From Achromobacter agilis (GTDB taxonomy: Bacteria > Pseudomonadota > Gammaproteobacteria > Burkholderiales > Burkholderiaceae_B), in contig NZ_UFQB01000010.1 of NCBI RefSeq assembly GCF_900496965.1, forward strand, positions 124,001 through 188,000: a DNA stretch of 64,000 nt. The letters are read 5' to 3'. The notes beneath the pieces are model-generated. The model searched no databases. It was not told where the DNA came from and saw nothing but the letters and a program-made list of their open reading frames with translations. Both the position numbers and the translations under genes were made by a program. How positions within the stretch are numbered: the stretch's first letter is position 1; each line of letters opens with the position of its first letter. This document shows positions 16,559-24,427 of this stretch, one piece after another.

Positions 16559-18913
16559 ATGGCACATTCTTCCCCAACCGAAGTTGCGGTCAACGGCAAT
16601 GCCGGCGGCTGTCCCATCGACCACGCCGCCCTCGCGCGGGCCCAAGGCTGTCCCGTCAGCGCGCCAGCCGCCGAGTTCGACCCCTTCGGCGACGGCTACC
16701 AGCAGGATCCCCCCGAGTATGTGCGCTGGGCGCGGGACAAGGAGCCCGTGTTCTACAGCCCCAAACTGGGTTATTGGGTCGTGACCCGTTACGACGACAT
16801 CAAGGCGGTGTTTCGCGACAACCATACGTTCAGCCCGTCCATCGCGCTGGAAAAGATCACCCCGACCGGCCCGGAGGCCAACGCGGTGCTGGCCAGCTAT
16901 GGCTATGCCATGAACCGCACCCTCGTCAACGAAGACGAGCCGGCCCACATGCCGCGCCGCCGCGCGCTGATGGACCCGTTCACGCCGGAAGCCCTGAAGC
17001 ACCACGAACCCATGGTGCGGCGCCTCACCCGCGAGTACGTGGACCGCTTCATCGACGACGGCCGCGCCGACCTGGTCGACCAGATGCTGTGGGAAGTGCC
17101 GCTCACCGTCGCCCTGCATTTTCTGGGCGTGCCCGAAGAAGACATGGACCGCCTGCGCGCCTACTCCATCGCGCACACCGTCAATACCTGGGGCCGGCCC
17201 AAGCCGGAAGAACAGGTGGCGGTGGCCCACGCGGTGGGCAACTTCTGGCAACTGGCCGGCAGCATCCTGGACAAGATGCGCCAGGATCCCGACGCCCCCG
17301 GCTGGATGCAGTACGGCATCCGCAAGCAGCAGGAGCTGCCCGATGTCGTCACCGACTCCTACCTGCATTCCATGATGATGGCGGGCATCGTCGCGGCACA
17401 CGAAACCACCGCCAATGCGTCGGCCAACGCGATCAAGCTGCTGCTGCAGCACCCCGACGCCTGGCGCGAACTGTGCGAAGACCCGGGCCTATTGCCCAAT
17501 GCGGTCGAGGAATGCCTGCGCCACAACGGTTCGGTCGCGGCATGGCGGCGGCTGGCCACGCGCGACACCGAGATCGCCGGCGTGGCGATCCCGGCGGGCG
17601 CCAGGCTGCTGATCGTATCGTCGTCGGCCAACCATGACGAACGCCATTTCACCGACGCCGACTTCTTCGACATCCGCCGCGAGAACGCCAGCGACCAGCT
17701 GACCTTCGGCTACGGCGCGCACCAATGCATGGGCAAGAACCTGGCGCGCATGGAAATGCAGATCTTCCTTGAAGAGCTGACCCGCCGGCTGCCGCACCTG
17801 CGCCTGGCCGAGCAGCAGTTCACCTATGTGCCCAATACCTCGTTCCGCGGGCCCGAGCACCTGTGGGTCGAATGGGACCCGGCGGACAACCCCGAACGCC
17901 GCGACTCCGCCCTGCTCTCCCAGCGCCAACCGGTGCGCATCGGCGAACCGTCCACGCACGCCATCAGCCGCAAGCTGCGCGTCGCGTCGGTCACGCGCGC
18001 GGCCGACGGCATCGCGCGGATCCGCCTGGAATCGCCCGACGGCAAGCCGTTGCCGCGCTGGACGCCGGGCTCCCACATCGACATCGAATGCGGCGACACG
18101 GGGCTCTCGCGCCAGTACTCGCTTTGCGGCGACCCGGCAGCCCCGGGCACGCTGGAGATCGCGGTGCTCCGGGAAGCACAGGGCCGCGGCGGCTCGGCCT
18201 GGATCCACGAGCACGTACGGCCCGGCGGCATCCTGCGGGCGCGCGGGCCGCGCAATCATTTCAGGATGGATGAAAGCGCGGCCAGCCTCGTCTTTATCGC
18301 CGGCGGCATCGGCATCACGCCCATCAGCGCCATGGCGCGGCGCGCGCGTGAATTGGGCATGGACTACCAACTGCACTACAGCGGCCGCACGCGCGGATGC
18401 ATGGCGCTGCTGGACGAACTGGCGCAACTGCACGGCGAACGCCTGCATCTGCACATCAGCGACGAAGGCGGACGCAACGATTTCGCCGCCCTGCTGGGCC
18501 GGCCCACGCCTGGCGCCCAGGTCTACGCCTGCGGCCCCGAGCGCATGCTCGCCGCGTTGCAGCAGGCCTGCGCCGGCTGGCCCGAGGATTCCCTGCGCGT
18601 AGAACATTTCCATTCCACGCTCGCCACGCTGGACCCGTCCAGGGAACACGCGTTCGAGGCGGAGCTCAAGGATTCCGGCATCGTCGTGCAGGTGCCGGCC
18701 GGCCAAACCCTGCTCGCCGCATTGCGCGGCGCCAACATCGACGTGCAAAGCGACTGCGAAGAAGGGCTTTGCGGATCCTGCGAAGTGCGCGTGCTGGGCG
18801 GCGCGGTCGACCATCGCGACGTGGTCCTGACCCGCAACGAGCGCGCGGCGGGCAACCGCATGATGGCCTGCTGCTCCCGCGCCCAGGGCGGCCGCATCGT
18901 GCTGGAGCTATAG
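16559..18913 (+). CDS. Self-sufficient cytochrome P450 (P450-FMN reductase-2Fe2S fusion, CYP116B-like)
   Basis: 784 residues, close to P450RhF. Residues 1-445 are the P450: I-helix AAHETT, K-helix ECLR (ExxR), heme loop FGYGAHQCMGKN with ligand Cys390. Residues 460-690 form a phthalate-dioxygenase-reductase module: RQYSL (FMN), GGIGITPISAM and CGPERM (NADH). Residues 700-784 are a plant-type ferredoxin with CEEGLCGSC plus a distal Cys in MACCSRA. Electrons can therefore run NADH-FMN-FeS-heme within one chain. Known relatives carry out O-dealkylation and aromatic hydroxylation; the substrate here is unknown. ATG 16559 has GCGGAG at 16545-16550. Regulation is likely by the divergent IclR. Confidence 0.94.
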   Translation: MAHSSPTEVAVNGNAGGCPIDHAALARAQGCPVSAPAAEFDPFGDGYQQDPPEYVRWARDKEPVFYSPKLGYWVVTRYDDIKAVFRDNHTFSPSIALEKITPTGPEANAVLASYGYAMNRTLVNEDEPAHMPRRRALMDPFTPEALKHHEPMVRRLTREYVDRFIDDGRADLVDQMLWEVPLTVALHFLGVPEEDMDRLRAYSIAHTVNTWGRPKPEEQVAVAHAVGNFWQLAGSILDKMRQDPDAPGWMQYGIRKQQELPDVVTDSYLHSMMMAGIVAAHETTANASANAIKLLLQHPDAWRELCEDPGLLPNAVEECLRHNGSVAAWRRLATRDTEIAGVAIPAGARLLIVSSSANHDERHFTDADFFDIRRENASDQLTFGYGAHQCMGKNLARMEMQIFLEELTRRLPHLRLAEQQFTYVPNTSFRGPEHLWVEWDPADNPERRDSALLSQRQPVRIGEPSTHAISRKLRVASVTRAADGIARIRLESPDGKPLPRWTPGSHIDIECGDTGLSRQYSLCGDPAAPGTLEIAVLREAQGRGGSAWIHEHVRPGGILRARGPRNHFRMDESAASLVFIAGGIGITPISAMARRARELGMDYQLHYSGRTRGCMALLDELAQLHGERLHLHISDEGGRNDFAALLGRPTPGAQVYACGPERMLAALQQACAGWPEDSLRVEHFHSTLATLDPSREHAFEAELKDSGIVVQVPAGQTLLAALRGANIDVQSDCEEGLCGSCEVRVLGGAVDHRDVVLTRNERAAGNRMMACCSRAQGGRIVLEL

Positions 18914-18997
18914 CGCGCCGCCGCCCCCGCCCAAAGGCGCAATCCGGCTGCCTGAAGCGCGCCTGAAAGCATTACAATTCACGCTTTGCTCACACGA

Positions 18998-19027
18998 CGT
19001 CCCGCAACCAGGCGGGACGCGTTTTTT
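18998..19027 (+). terminator. Rho-independent terminator
   Basis: CGTCCCGC (18998-19005) pairs perfectly with GCGGGACG (19012-19019) around a 6-nt loop, and TTTTTT follows at 19022-19027. It sits 85 bp after the P450 stop. A TACAAT -10-like box (18973-18978) lies just before it, so a very short transcript ending here is also possible. The remaining 170 bp to the psd start shows nothing else I can name. Confidence 0.8.
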
Positions 19028-19196
19028 GTCTCCGGGCCAGTCCACGACAAAAAGCGCCCCGTCAGGGGAAGCAAGTCCGCGCTGCGGGCGCGGCGTGGGG
19101 GCATGTTTTGACGCCGCCGTCCCCGATGGAAGGCCTGCTCCACGCGGAGCCGGCTCATGCCGCGGACCAAGCGGGGTATTTTCTTAGCGCTCCTAG

Positions 19197-20060
19197 ATGC
19201 CGATCAAAGACCAACTATTTCTCGCCAGCCAGTACCTCGCGCCCCACCACCTGGTGTCGCGCCTTTTCGGATATGCCTCCGACTGCCGGGAACCCGCGGT
19301 CAAAAACTGGATGATTTCGCGTTTCGTGCGCCGCTACGGCGTGGACATGCGCGAGGCCTTGCAGGAAGACCCGTTGGCCTACGACTGCTTCAATGATTTC
19401 TTTACCCGCGCCTTGAAGGAAGACGCCCGCCCGCTCGACGACGATCCCGGTTCGGTGGTCTGCCCCGCGGACGGCGCCATCAGCCAGATGGGCGCGATCG
19501 AACACGGCCGCATCTTCCAGGCCAAGGGGCACTCCTACGGCCTGGCCGACCTGCTGGGCGGCGACGCCGAGCGCGCCGCGCCGTTCCAGGGCGGTGAATT
19601 CGCGACCGTCTATCTGTCGCCCAAGGATTACCACCGCGTGCACATGCCGGCCGCCGGCACCCTGCGCGAAATGATCCACGTGCCGGGCCGCCTGTTCTCC
19701 GTGAACCCCCTGACCGCGCGCAACGTGCCGCGCCTGTTCGCCCGCAACGAGCGCGTCGTCTGCATTTTCGACACCGAGCACGGCCCGATGGCGGTGGTGC
19801 TCGTGGGCGCAATGATCGTGGCCTCCATCGAAACCGTGTGGGCCGGCCTCGTCACGCCGCACAAGCGCCGCGTCAGATCCGTCCGCTACGACGATGCCGC
19901 GCGCGCCCCCATCCATCTCGAGAAAGGCGCCGAAATGGGCCGCTTCAAGCTGGGCTCGACCGCCATCGTGCTGTTCGGGCCGGGCAAGATCCGCTGGGCC
20001 GACACGCCGTCGGTGCTGGGCCCCGTGCGCATGGGTGAACTGATGGCGCTGCCCGCCTAG
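19197..20060 (+). CDS. psd: Phosphatidylserine decarboxylase proenzyme
   Basis: 287 residues. Converts phosphatidylserine to phosphatidylethanolamine at the inner membrane. The pyruvoyl self-cleavage motif is LGST at residues 252-255, so cleavage falls between G253 and S254, giving a large beta and a short alpha chain of about 34 residues. Other family features: [41 protein letters not shown] (catalytic His in the SPKDYHRVH motif) and [13 protein letters not shown]. Length fits the proteobacterial type I enzyme. The ATG at 19197 has only a weak Shine-Dalgarno. pssA is not adjacent. Confidence 0.95.
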   Translation: MPIKDQLFLASQYLAPHHLVSRLFGYASDCREPAVKNWMISRFVRRYGVDMREALQEDPLAYDCFNDFFTRALKEDARPLDDDPGSVVCPADGAISQMGAIEHGRIFQAKGHSYGLADLLGGDAERAAPFQGGEFATVYLSPKDYHRVHMPAAGTLREMIHVPGRLFSVNPLTARNVPRLFARNERVVCIFDTEHGPMAVVLVGAMIVASIETVWAGLVTPHKRRVRSVRYDDAARAPIHLEKGAEMGRFKLGSTAIVLFGPGKIRWADTPSVLGPVRMGELMALPA

Positions 20061-20072
20061 GGCCATTTCCTC

Positions 20073-20122
20073 TTATTCGCAAAAAGCGAAATTGGATGTC
20101 GGAATTTATTCGCTTTATGCGA
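20073..20122. promoter_or_regulatory. Duplicated palindromic operator before FMN dehydrogenase gene
   Basis: TTATTCGC-AAAAA-GCGAA (20073-20090) and TTATTCGC-TTTAT-GCGA (20106-20122) are two copies of the same dyad, ATTCGC-N5-GCGA, with starts 33 bp apart (about three helical turns). Both lie in the 103-bp gap before the ATG at 20164, in AT-rich DNA. This spacing fits cooperative binding of a dimeric regulator; no regulator gene is adjacent. Confidence 0.5.
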
Positions 20123-20163
20123 TAGAGCTGCGTTGCTAGATTACGGGCTTTTGCGGGCCCGCC

Positions 20164-21390
20164 ATGACATCTATCCTTACCTCCGCTGCCCTCGCGGGCA
20201 CCGCTGCGGCCACCCGGCCGCTGCCCCGTTCGCTTGCGCGCCTGCTCTCGCTGGACGATTTCGAGGCCGCCGCCCGCCGGCGCCTGCCTCGCCCCATCTT
20301 CGGCTATATCGCTGGCGCCGCGGAGGATAACCAGTCGCTGCACAGCAACCGCCAGGCGTTCGCGCGCTACGCCTTCGCCCCGCGCGTGCTGGTGGACGTA
20401 TCGCGCCGCACGCAGCAGACCGAACTCTTCGGACGCCGCTATGAATCCCCGTTCGGCATCGCGCCCATGGGCATCAGCGCGCTATCGGCCTATCGCGGCG
20501 ACATCGTGCTGGCGCGCGCGGCGCGCGCGCAAGGCATTCCGGCCATCCTCAGCGGCACCTCGCTGATTCCGCTGGAAGACGTCATCCGCGAAGCGCCCGG
20601 GACCTGGTTCCAGGCCTATCTGCCGGGCGATCCGCAGCGCATCGACGCGCTGATCGAACGCGCCCGCCGCGCGGGCTACGAAACCCTGGTGCTGACGGTG
20701 GACATCCCCGTGTCGGCCAACCGCGAGAACAATGTGCGCACGGGTTTCTCCACCCCGCTCAAGCCCGGCCTGCGGCTGGCCTGGGACGGCATCACGCGGC
20801 CGCGCTGGCTGGCCGGCACCTTCCTGCGCACGCTGCTGGCCCATGGCATGCCGCATTTCGAGAACTCGTTCGCCACGCGCGGCGCGCCCATCGTGTCGGC
20901 ATCGGTGCTGCGCGACTTCACCGCCCGCGACCACTTGAACTGGGAGCACGTGGCGCGCATCCGCCGGCAATGGCCCGGCACGCTCATCATCAAGGGCATC
21001 CTGCATCCGCAGGACGCGGCGCTGGCCAGGCGGCACGGCGCGGATGGCATCATCGTGTCCAATCACGGCGGGCGCCAGCTGGACGGCGCGGTCTCGCCGC
21101 TGCGCGCGCTGCCCGGGGTCGTCGCGGCGGCGGGCGGCATGACCGTAATGATGGACAGCGGCATCCGGCGCGGCAGCGATGTGCTCAAGGCCTTGGCGCT
21201 GGGCGCGCGGTACGTCTTCGTCGGCCGCCCGTTCAACTATGCGGCGGCGGTCGGCGCAGAGGCCGGCGTCTCGCACGCCATCGGCCTGCTGCGCGCCGAG
21301 GTCGACCGCAACATGGCGATGCTGGGCATCAACGATCTCCGCGAAATGAACGCAGACCTGCTGGCGCGGGAAGCGCTGCCGGCGGACTGA
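20164..21390 (+). CDS. FMN-dependent alpha-hydroxy-acid dehydrogenase (LldD-like)
   Basis: 408 residues, TIM-barrel family that includes L-lactate and L-mandelate dehydrogenases and glycolate oxidase. Visible: DFEAAARRRLPRPIFGYIAGAAED (N-terminal), PFGIAPMGISAL, FQAYLPGD, TVDIPVSANRENN, IIKGILHPQDA (catalytic-loop Lys), SNHGGRQLDGAVSPL (active-site His and Arg) and MMDSGIRRGSDVLKALALGARYVFVGRP (phosphate-binding end). It oxidises a 2-hydroxyacid to the 2-oxoacid. The substrate is undetermined; the loop after NVRTGF (PLKPGLRLAWDGITRPRW) is of the mandelate/lactate dehydrogenase membrane-associating type. Two identical dyads precede the gene. Confidence 0.9.
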   Translation: MTSILTSAALAGTAAATRPLPRSLARLLSLDDFEAAARRRLPRPIFGYIAGAAEDNQSLHSNRQAFARYAFAPRVLVDVSRRTQQTELFGRRYESPFGIAPMGISALSAYRGDIVLARAARAQGIPAILSGTSLIPLEDVIREAPGTWFQAYLPGDPQRIDALIERARRAGYETLVLTVDIPVSANRENNVRTGFSTPLKPGLRLAWDGITRPRWLAGTFLRTLLAHGMPHFENSFATRGAPIVSASVLRDFTARDHLNWEHVARIRRQWPGTLIIKGILHPQDAALARRHGADGIIVSNHGGRQLDGAVSPLRALPGVVAAAGGMTVMMDSGIRRGSDVLKALALGARYVFVGRPFNYAAAVGAEAGVSHAIGLLRAEVDRNMAMLGINDLREMNADLLAREALPAD

Positions 21391-21480
21391 AACAGGCGCG
21401 GCTCCGGCCCGGCATAGAATGGCGTTTCTCTTGCCACGCGCACCCCGCCCTTACCCGCGGGCGTGCCTCCCGAGCCGCCA

Positions 21481-22650
21481 GTGTCCCTACGCCAATCTTC
21501 ATTTTTCCTGCGCTTCCTGACCCTGGGCGCGCTGGCTCACGTTTACGTGGGCGCCCGCCTGATCCCCGACGCCATGCTGGGCGGCGAAGGGACCGCCGCC
21601 GCTATCCTCGCCCTGGTGCTGTCCTGCGTCCTGATCCCCCTGGGCATGCTGGGCCGCTCTTCCGTGCACCCGCCGTGGGGCGACCGCATCGCCTGGGTCG
21701 GGCTGTTCGCCATGGGCCTGTTTTCGTCCCTGTTCGTGCTGACCGTGCTGCGCGACGCGCTGCTGCTCGCGGCCTGGCTCGCCACGCTGCCGGTGGACGC
21801 CGCGCTGCCGTGGCCGCTGTTGCGCCAGGCCAGCGCCTGGACGGTTGCCGCGCTGGCGTTGGCCGGCACGCTGGTCGGCCTGTACAACGCGCGGCGCCGC
21901 GCGCGCGTCATCGACGTGGATGTCCCCATCGCCGGGCTGCCCGCGGACCTGGACGGTTTCACCATCGTGCAGATCAGCGACATCCACGTCGGCCCCACCA
22001 TCAAGAAGCGCTACGTGCAGGCCATCGTCGACGCCGTCAACGAGCAATTGCCCGACATGATCGCGATCACGGGCGACGTGGTCGACGGCAGCGTCGAGCA
22101 TCTGGCTGCCCAAGCCGGCCCGCTCGGTGAGCTGCGGGCGCCCTACGGCGTTTATCTGGTCACGGGCAACCACGAATATTATTCAGGCGCCACACCCTGG
22201 GTCGCGGAGTTCCGCCGCCTGGGCTTGCGTGTCTTGATGAACGAGCACGCCGTGATCCATCCCGCCGGCCTGCCGGTCGTGGTGGCGGGCGTGACCGACT
22301 ACAGCGCCGGCTCCTTCGATCCGCAGCAGCGCAGCAATCCCCTGGCCGCGCTGTCCGGGGCGCCCGCCGACGCCCTGCCCAAGATCCTCCTGGCGCACCA
22401 GCCCCGCAGCGCGGCGGCGGCCGAGCCGCTGGGCTATACCCTGCAGCTTTCCGGCCACACCCATGGCGGCCAGTTCTTTCCGTGGGGATTCTTCGTGCGC
22501 TTCCAGCAGCCGTACACGGCCGGACTGCACCGGATGGGCAATATGTGGGTCTATACCAGCCGGGGCACAGGCTACTGGGGCCCTCCCAAACGCCTGGGCG
22601 CGCCCTCCGAAATCACGCGCCTGCGGCTGCGCGCGGCGCCGGCCCGCTGA
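21481..22650 (+). CDS. Membrane-anchored metallophosphoesterase (YkuE-like)
   Basis: 389 residues from the GTG at 21481 (a GTG at 21463 would add six). The first 140 residues contain four or five hydrophobic helices; the calcineurin-like domain follows with every metal motif intact: QISDIHVGP, GDVVDG, GNHEYY, LAHQP and SGHTHGGQFF. The C-terminal TSRGTGYWGPPKR is typical of YkuE/YaeI-type phosphodiesterases, some of which act on lipid intermediates. The catalytic half is probably periplasmic or membrane-apposed. It is the last plus-strand gene before the convergent Lrp gene. Confidence 0.88.
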   Translation: MSLRQSSFFLRFLTLGALAHVYVGARLIPDAMLGGEGTAAAILALVLSCVLIPLGMLGRSSVHPPWGDRIAWVGLFAMGLFSSLFVLTVLRDALLLAAWLATLPVDAALPWPLLRQASAWTVAALALAGTLVGLYNARRRARVIDVDVPIAGLPADLDGFTIVQISDIHVGPTIKKRYVQAIVDAVNEQLPDMIAITGDVVDGSVEHLAAQAGPLGELRAPYGVYLVTGNHEYYSGATPWVAEFRRLGLRVLMNEHAVIHPAGLPVVVAGVTDYSAGSFDPQQRSNPLAALSGAPADALPKILLAHQPRSAAAAEPLGYTLQLSGHTHGGQFFPWGFFVRFQQPYTAGLHRMGNMWVYTSRGTGYWGPPKRLGAPSEITRLRLRAAPAR

Positions 22651-22665
22651 GCGGGGCGCTCCGCG

Positions 22666-23121
22666 TCAGGCATTGTCCGGCAACGGACCGCGCTCCAGGT
22701 AGCTGGTCAGCGCGATATCGCTCGTGGTGTTCGTGATGCCTTCGATCTGGTGGATGCGCGCCAGCAGCAGTTCCAGCGCCTGAGTGTCGCGCACCCGCAC
22801 CTTCAGCAGCATCGCGCTCTTGCCCGTGATGGTGTGGATCTCTTCCACTTCCGTCAGCTCCGCCAGCCCCAGCACCTGCTGCGTGATGCTCCAGTTGTTG
22901 GTGTCCACATGCACGAAAGCCAGCAGCGGCCGGCCGATCCTGGCGCCGTCCAGCTTGGCGGCGATGCCCTTGATCAATCCGTCGCGCTTGAGCCGCTTGA
23001 CGCGTTCGTGCACCGCCGGGGCGGAAAGGTTCAGCATTTTGCCCAGCTCCGCGTAGCTGGGCGTGGCATCTGCGGCCAGCAGCGTTAACAATTTTCGGTC
23101 GCGGTCGTCTAGGTCTGACAT
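22666..23121 (-). CDS. Lrp/AsnC family regulator
   Basis: 151 residues from ATG 23121 (MSDLDDRDRKLLTLLAADA). Residues 1-60 are the HTH (TPSYAELGKMLNLSAPAVHERVKRLKRDGLIKG); the RAM/effector domain follows (PLLAFVHVDTNNW...EVEEIHTITGKSAMLLKVRV). Many Lrp-like regulators respond to amino acids. It diverges from an MFS exporter at 23213, and the gap holds a long inverted repeat, so it likely regulates that exporter. Confidence 0.93.
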   Translation of the reverse strand: MSDLDDRDRKLLTLLAADATPSYAELGKMLNLSAPAVHERVKRLKRDGLIKGIAAKLDGARIGRPLLAFVHVDTNNWSITQQVLGLAELTEVEEIHTITGKSAMLLKVRVRDTQALELLLARIHQIEGITNTTSDIALTSYLERGPLPDNA

Positions 23122-23158
23122 TGGAATTGCATTCTGCCGAACGGCATTCGAACTTTTA

Positions 23159-23199
23159 TGGAATAAGGAAATATAAGCGTTAACCCTTATTTTATTCCA
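23159..23199. promoter_or_regulatory. Putative Lrp operator
   Basis: TGGAATAA (23159-23166) and TTATTCCA (23192-23199) are perfect inverted arms 25 bp apart in the AT-rich gap between the Lrp and MFS start codons. The wide spacing fits Lrp-type octamer wrapping better than a simple dimer site. Confidence 0.45.
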
Positions 23200-23212
23200 A
23201 TAAAATTCCGGG

Positions 23213-24409
23213 ATGCATAACCGTAGCACCCGCAGCGCCCGCCCCGTTTCTTCCGTTCCCGCCCTGATGTTCGCCGTCAGCGTCGTCGGCTCCAATGGCC
23301 TGGCGCTGAGCCCCATCCTGAGCGATGTCGCGGCCTCATTCTCGACGTCCCCGCTGACCATCAGCACCGCCATTTCCGCGTACGGCGCGGCCACGGCGGC
23401 CAGCGCCTTCTTCCTCGCCGCGCGCATCGACCGCATCGGCATCCGGCGCGCGCTGCTGGGCGCCATGGCCGCCCTGATCGCCGCCCTGATCCTGTCCGCG
23501 GCGGCGCCGCACTGGATCGTGCTGACGTTGGCCCAGGCGCTGGCGGGCGCGGCCGCCGGCGTCATCCTGCCCGCCGCCTATGGTTCGGCCTCGCTGGTCG
23601 CGCCGCCCGGGCAGGAAGCGCGCACGCTGGGCCGGGTGATCGCGGGCTGGTCGGTGTCGCTGGTGGCCGGCGTGCCGCTATCCGCGCTGATCGCCGACGC
23701 CATGGGCTGGCGCGCGACCTACGCTACGCTGGCGCTGTGCGCCGCGATCGCCGTGCTGGGTTTGCGCAAGCTGCCTGAACGCCGCGCGGCCAATCCCGGC
23801 CCGCTGCGCCTGTCGCGCCTGCTGGCGCCCCTCTCGTACCGCGACGTGCCCGCCCTGCTGCTGGGCTGCCTGGCCTTTTCCTCGGCCTTCTACGGTGTCT
23901 ACGCGTTCCTGGCCGACCACGTGCGCGCCTTGCTCGCGCTGTCCGCCGGACAGGTCGGCTTTATCGCCTTCGTCTACGGCGCGGGATTCCTGCTGGCCGG
24001 CGTCGCGGGCACGCCGCTGATCGAGCGCGTGGGTCCGCGCCGCGCCTTGCCGCTGGCCCTGGGCGTCATCGCGCTGGTCTATGCGGGCCTGCTGCCCGCG
24101 GCGCATTCGCTGGCCGCGGTGCTCGCGATCGCCACGCTGTGGGGCGCCGCGTCCCAGCTCAGCCTGAACCTGCTGGTGCTGCTGCTCTCCCGCGCCCGGC
24201 CGGACGAGCGCGGCGCGGTGCTGGGCCTGAATACCTGCACCACCTACCTGGGCGCCAGCGTCGGCACCGCGGTCGCCGGCACGATCTATACGCACGCCGG
24301 CTTCGAAACCCTGGGCCTCGTCGCGGCCGCCGCCCTGGCCGCTGCGGCCGTCGGCCTGCATTGGCGGCTGAACGGCGGGCGCGCCGCCCGCGGCGAAGCC
24401 GCCGCCTGA
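23213..24409 (+). CDS. MFS transporter divergent from Lrp regulator
   Basis: 398 residues with about twelve hydrophobic helices, beginning SVPALMFAVSVVGSNGLALSP and ending AALAAAAVGLHWRL. The loop after helix 2 (FFLAARIDRIGIRRALL) is a recognisable MFS motif A. It resembles YcaD/arabinose-efflux-type drug or metabolite exporters. Control by the divergent Lrp-type regulator suggests an amino-acid-related or metabolite export role, but the substrate is not readable. Confidence 0.9.
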   Translation: MHNRSTRSARPVSSVPALMFAVSVVGSNGLALSPILSDVAASFSTSPLTISTAISAYGAATAASAFFLAARIDRIGIRRALLGAMAALIAALILSAAAPHWIVLTLAQALAGAAAGVILPAAYGSASLVAPPGQEARTLGRVIAGWSVSLVAGVPLSALIADAMGWRATYATLALCAAIAVLGLRKLPERRAANPGPLRLSRLLAPLSYRDVPALLLGCLAFSSAFYGVYAFLADHVRALLALSAGQVGFIAFVYGAGFLLAGVAGTPLIERVGPRRALPLALGVIALVYAGLLPAAHSLAAVLAIATLWGAASQLSLNLLVLLLSRARPDERGAVLGLNTCTTYLGASVGTAVAGTIYTHAGFETLGLVAAAALAAAAVGLHWRLNGGRAARGEAAA

Positions 24410-24427
24410 ACGGCCGGACCACAGGCC

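Noticed and set aside
18973-19027. Small RNA between the P450 fusion and psd
   Set aside because: A TACAAT box and a terminator occur within 55 bp, but no -35 element is convincing and the transcript would be under 45 nt; simplest reading is the P450 gene terminator.
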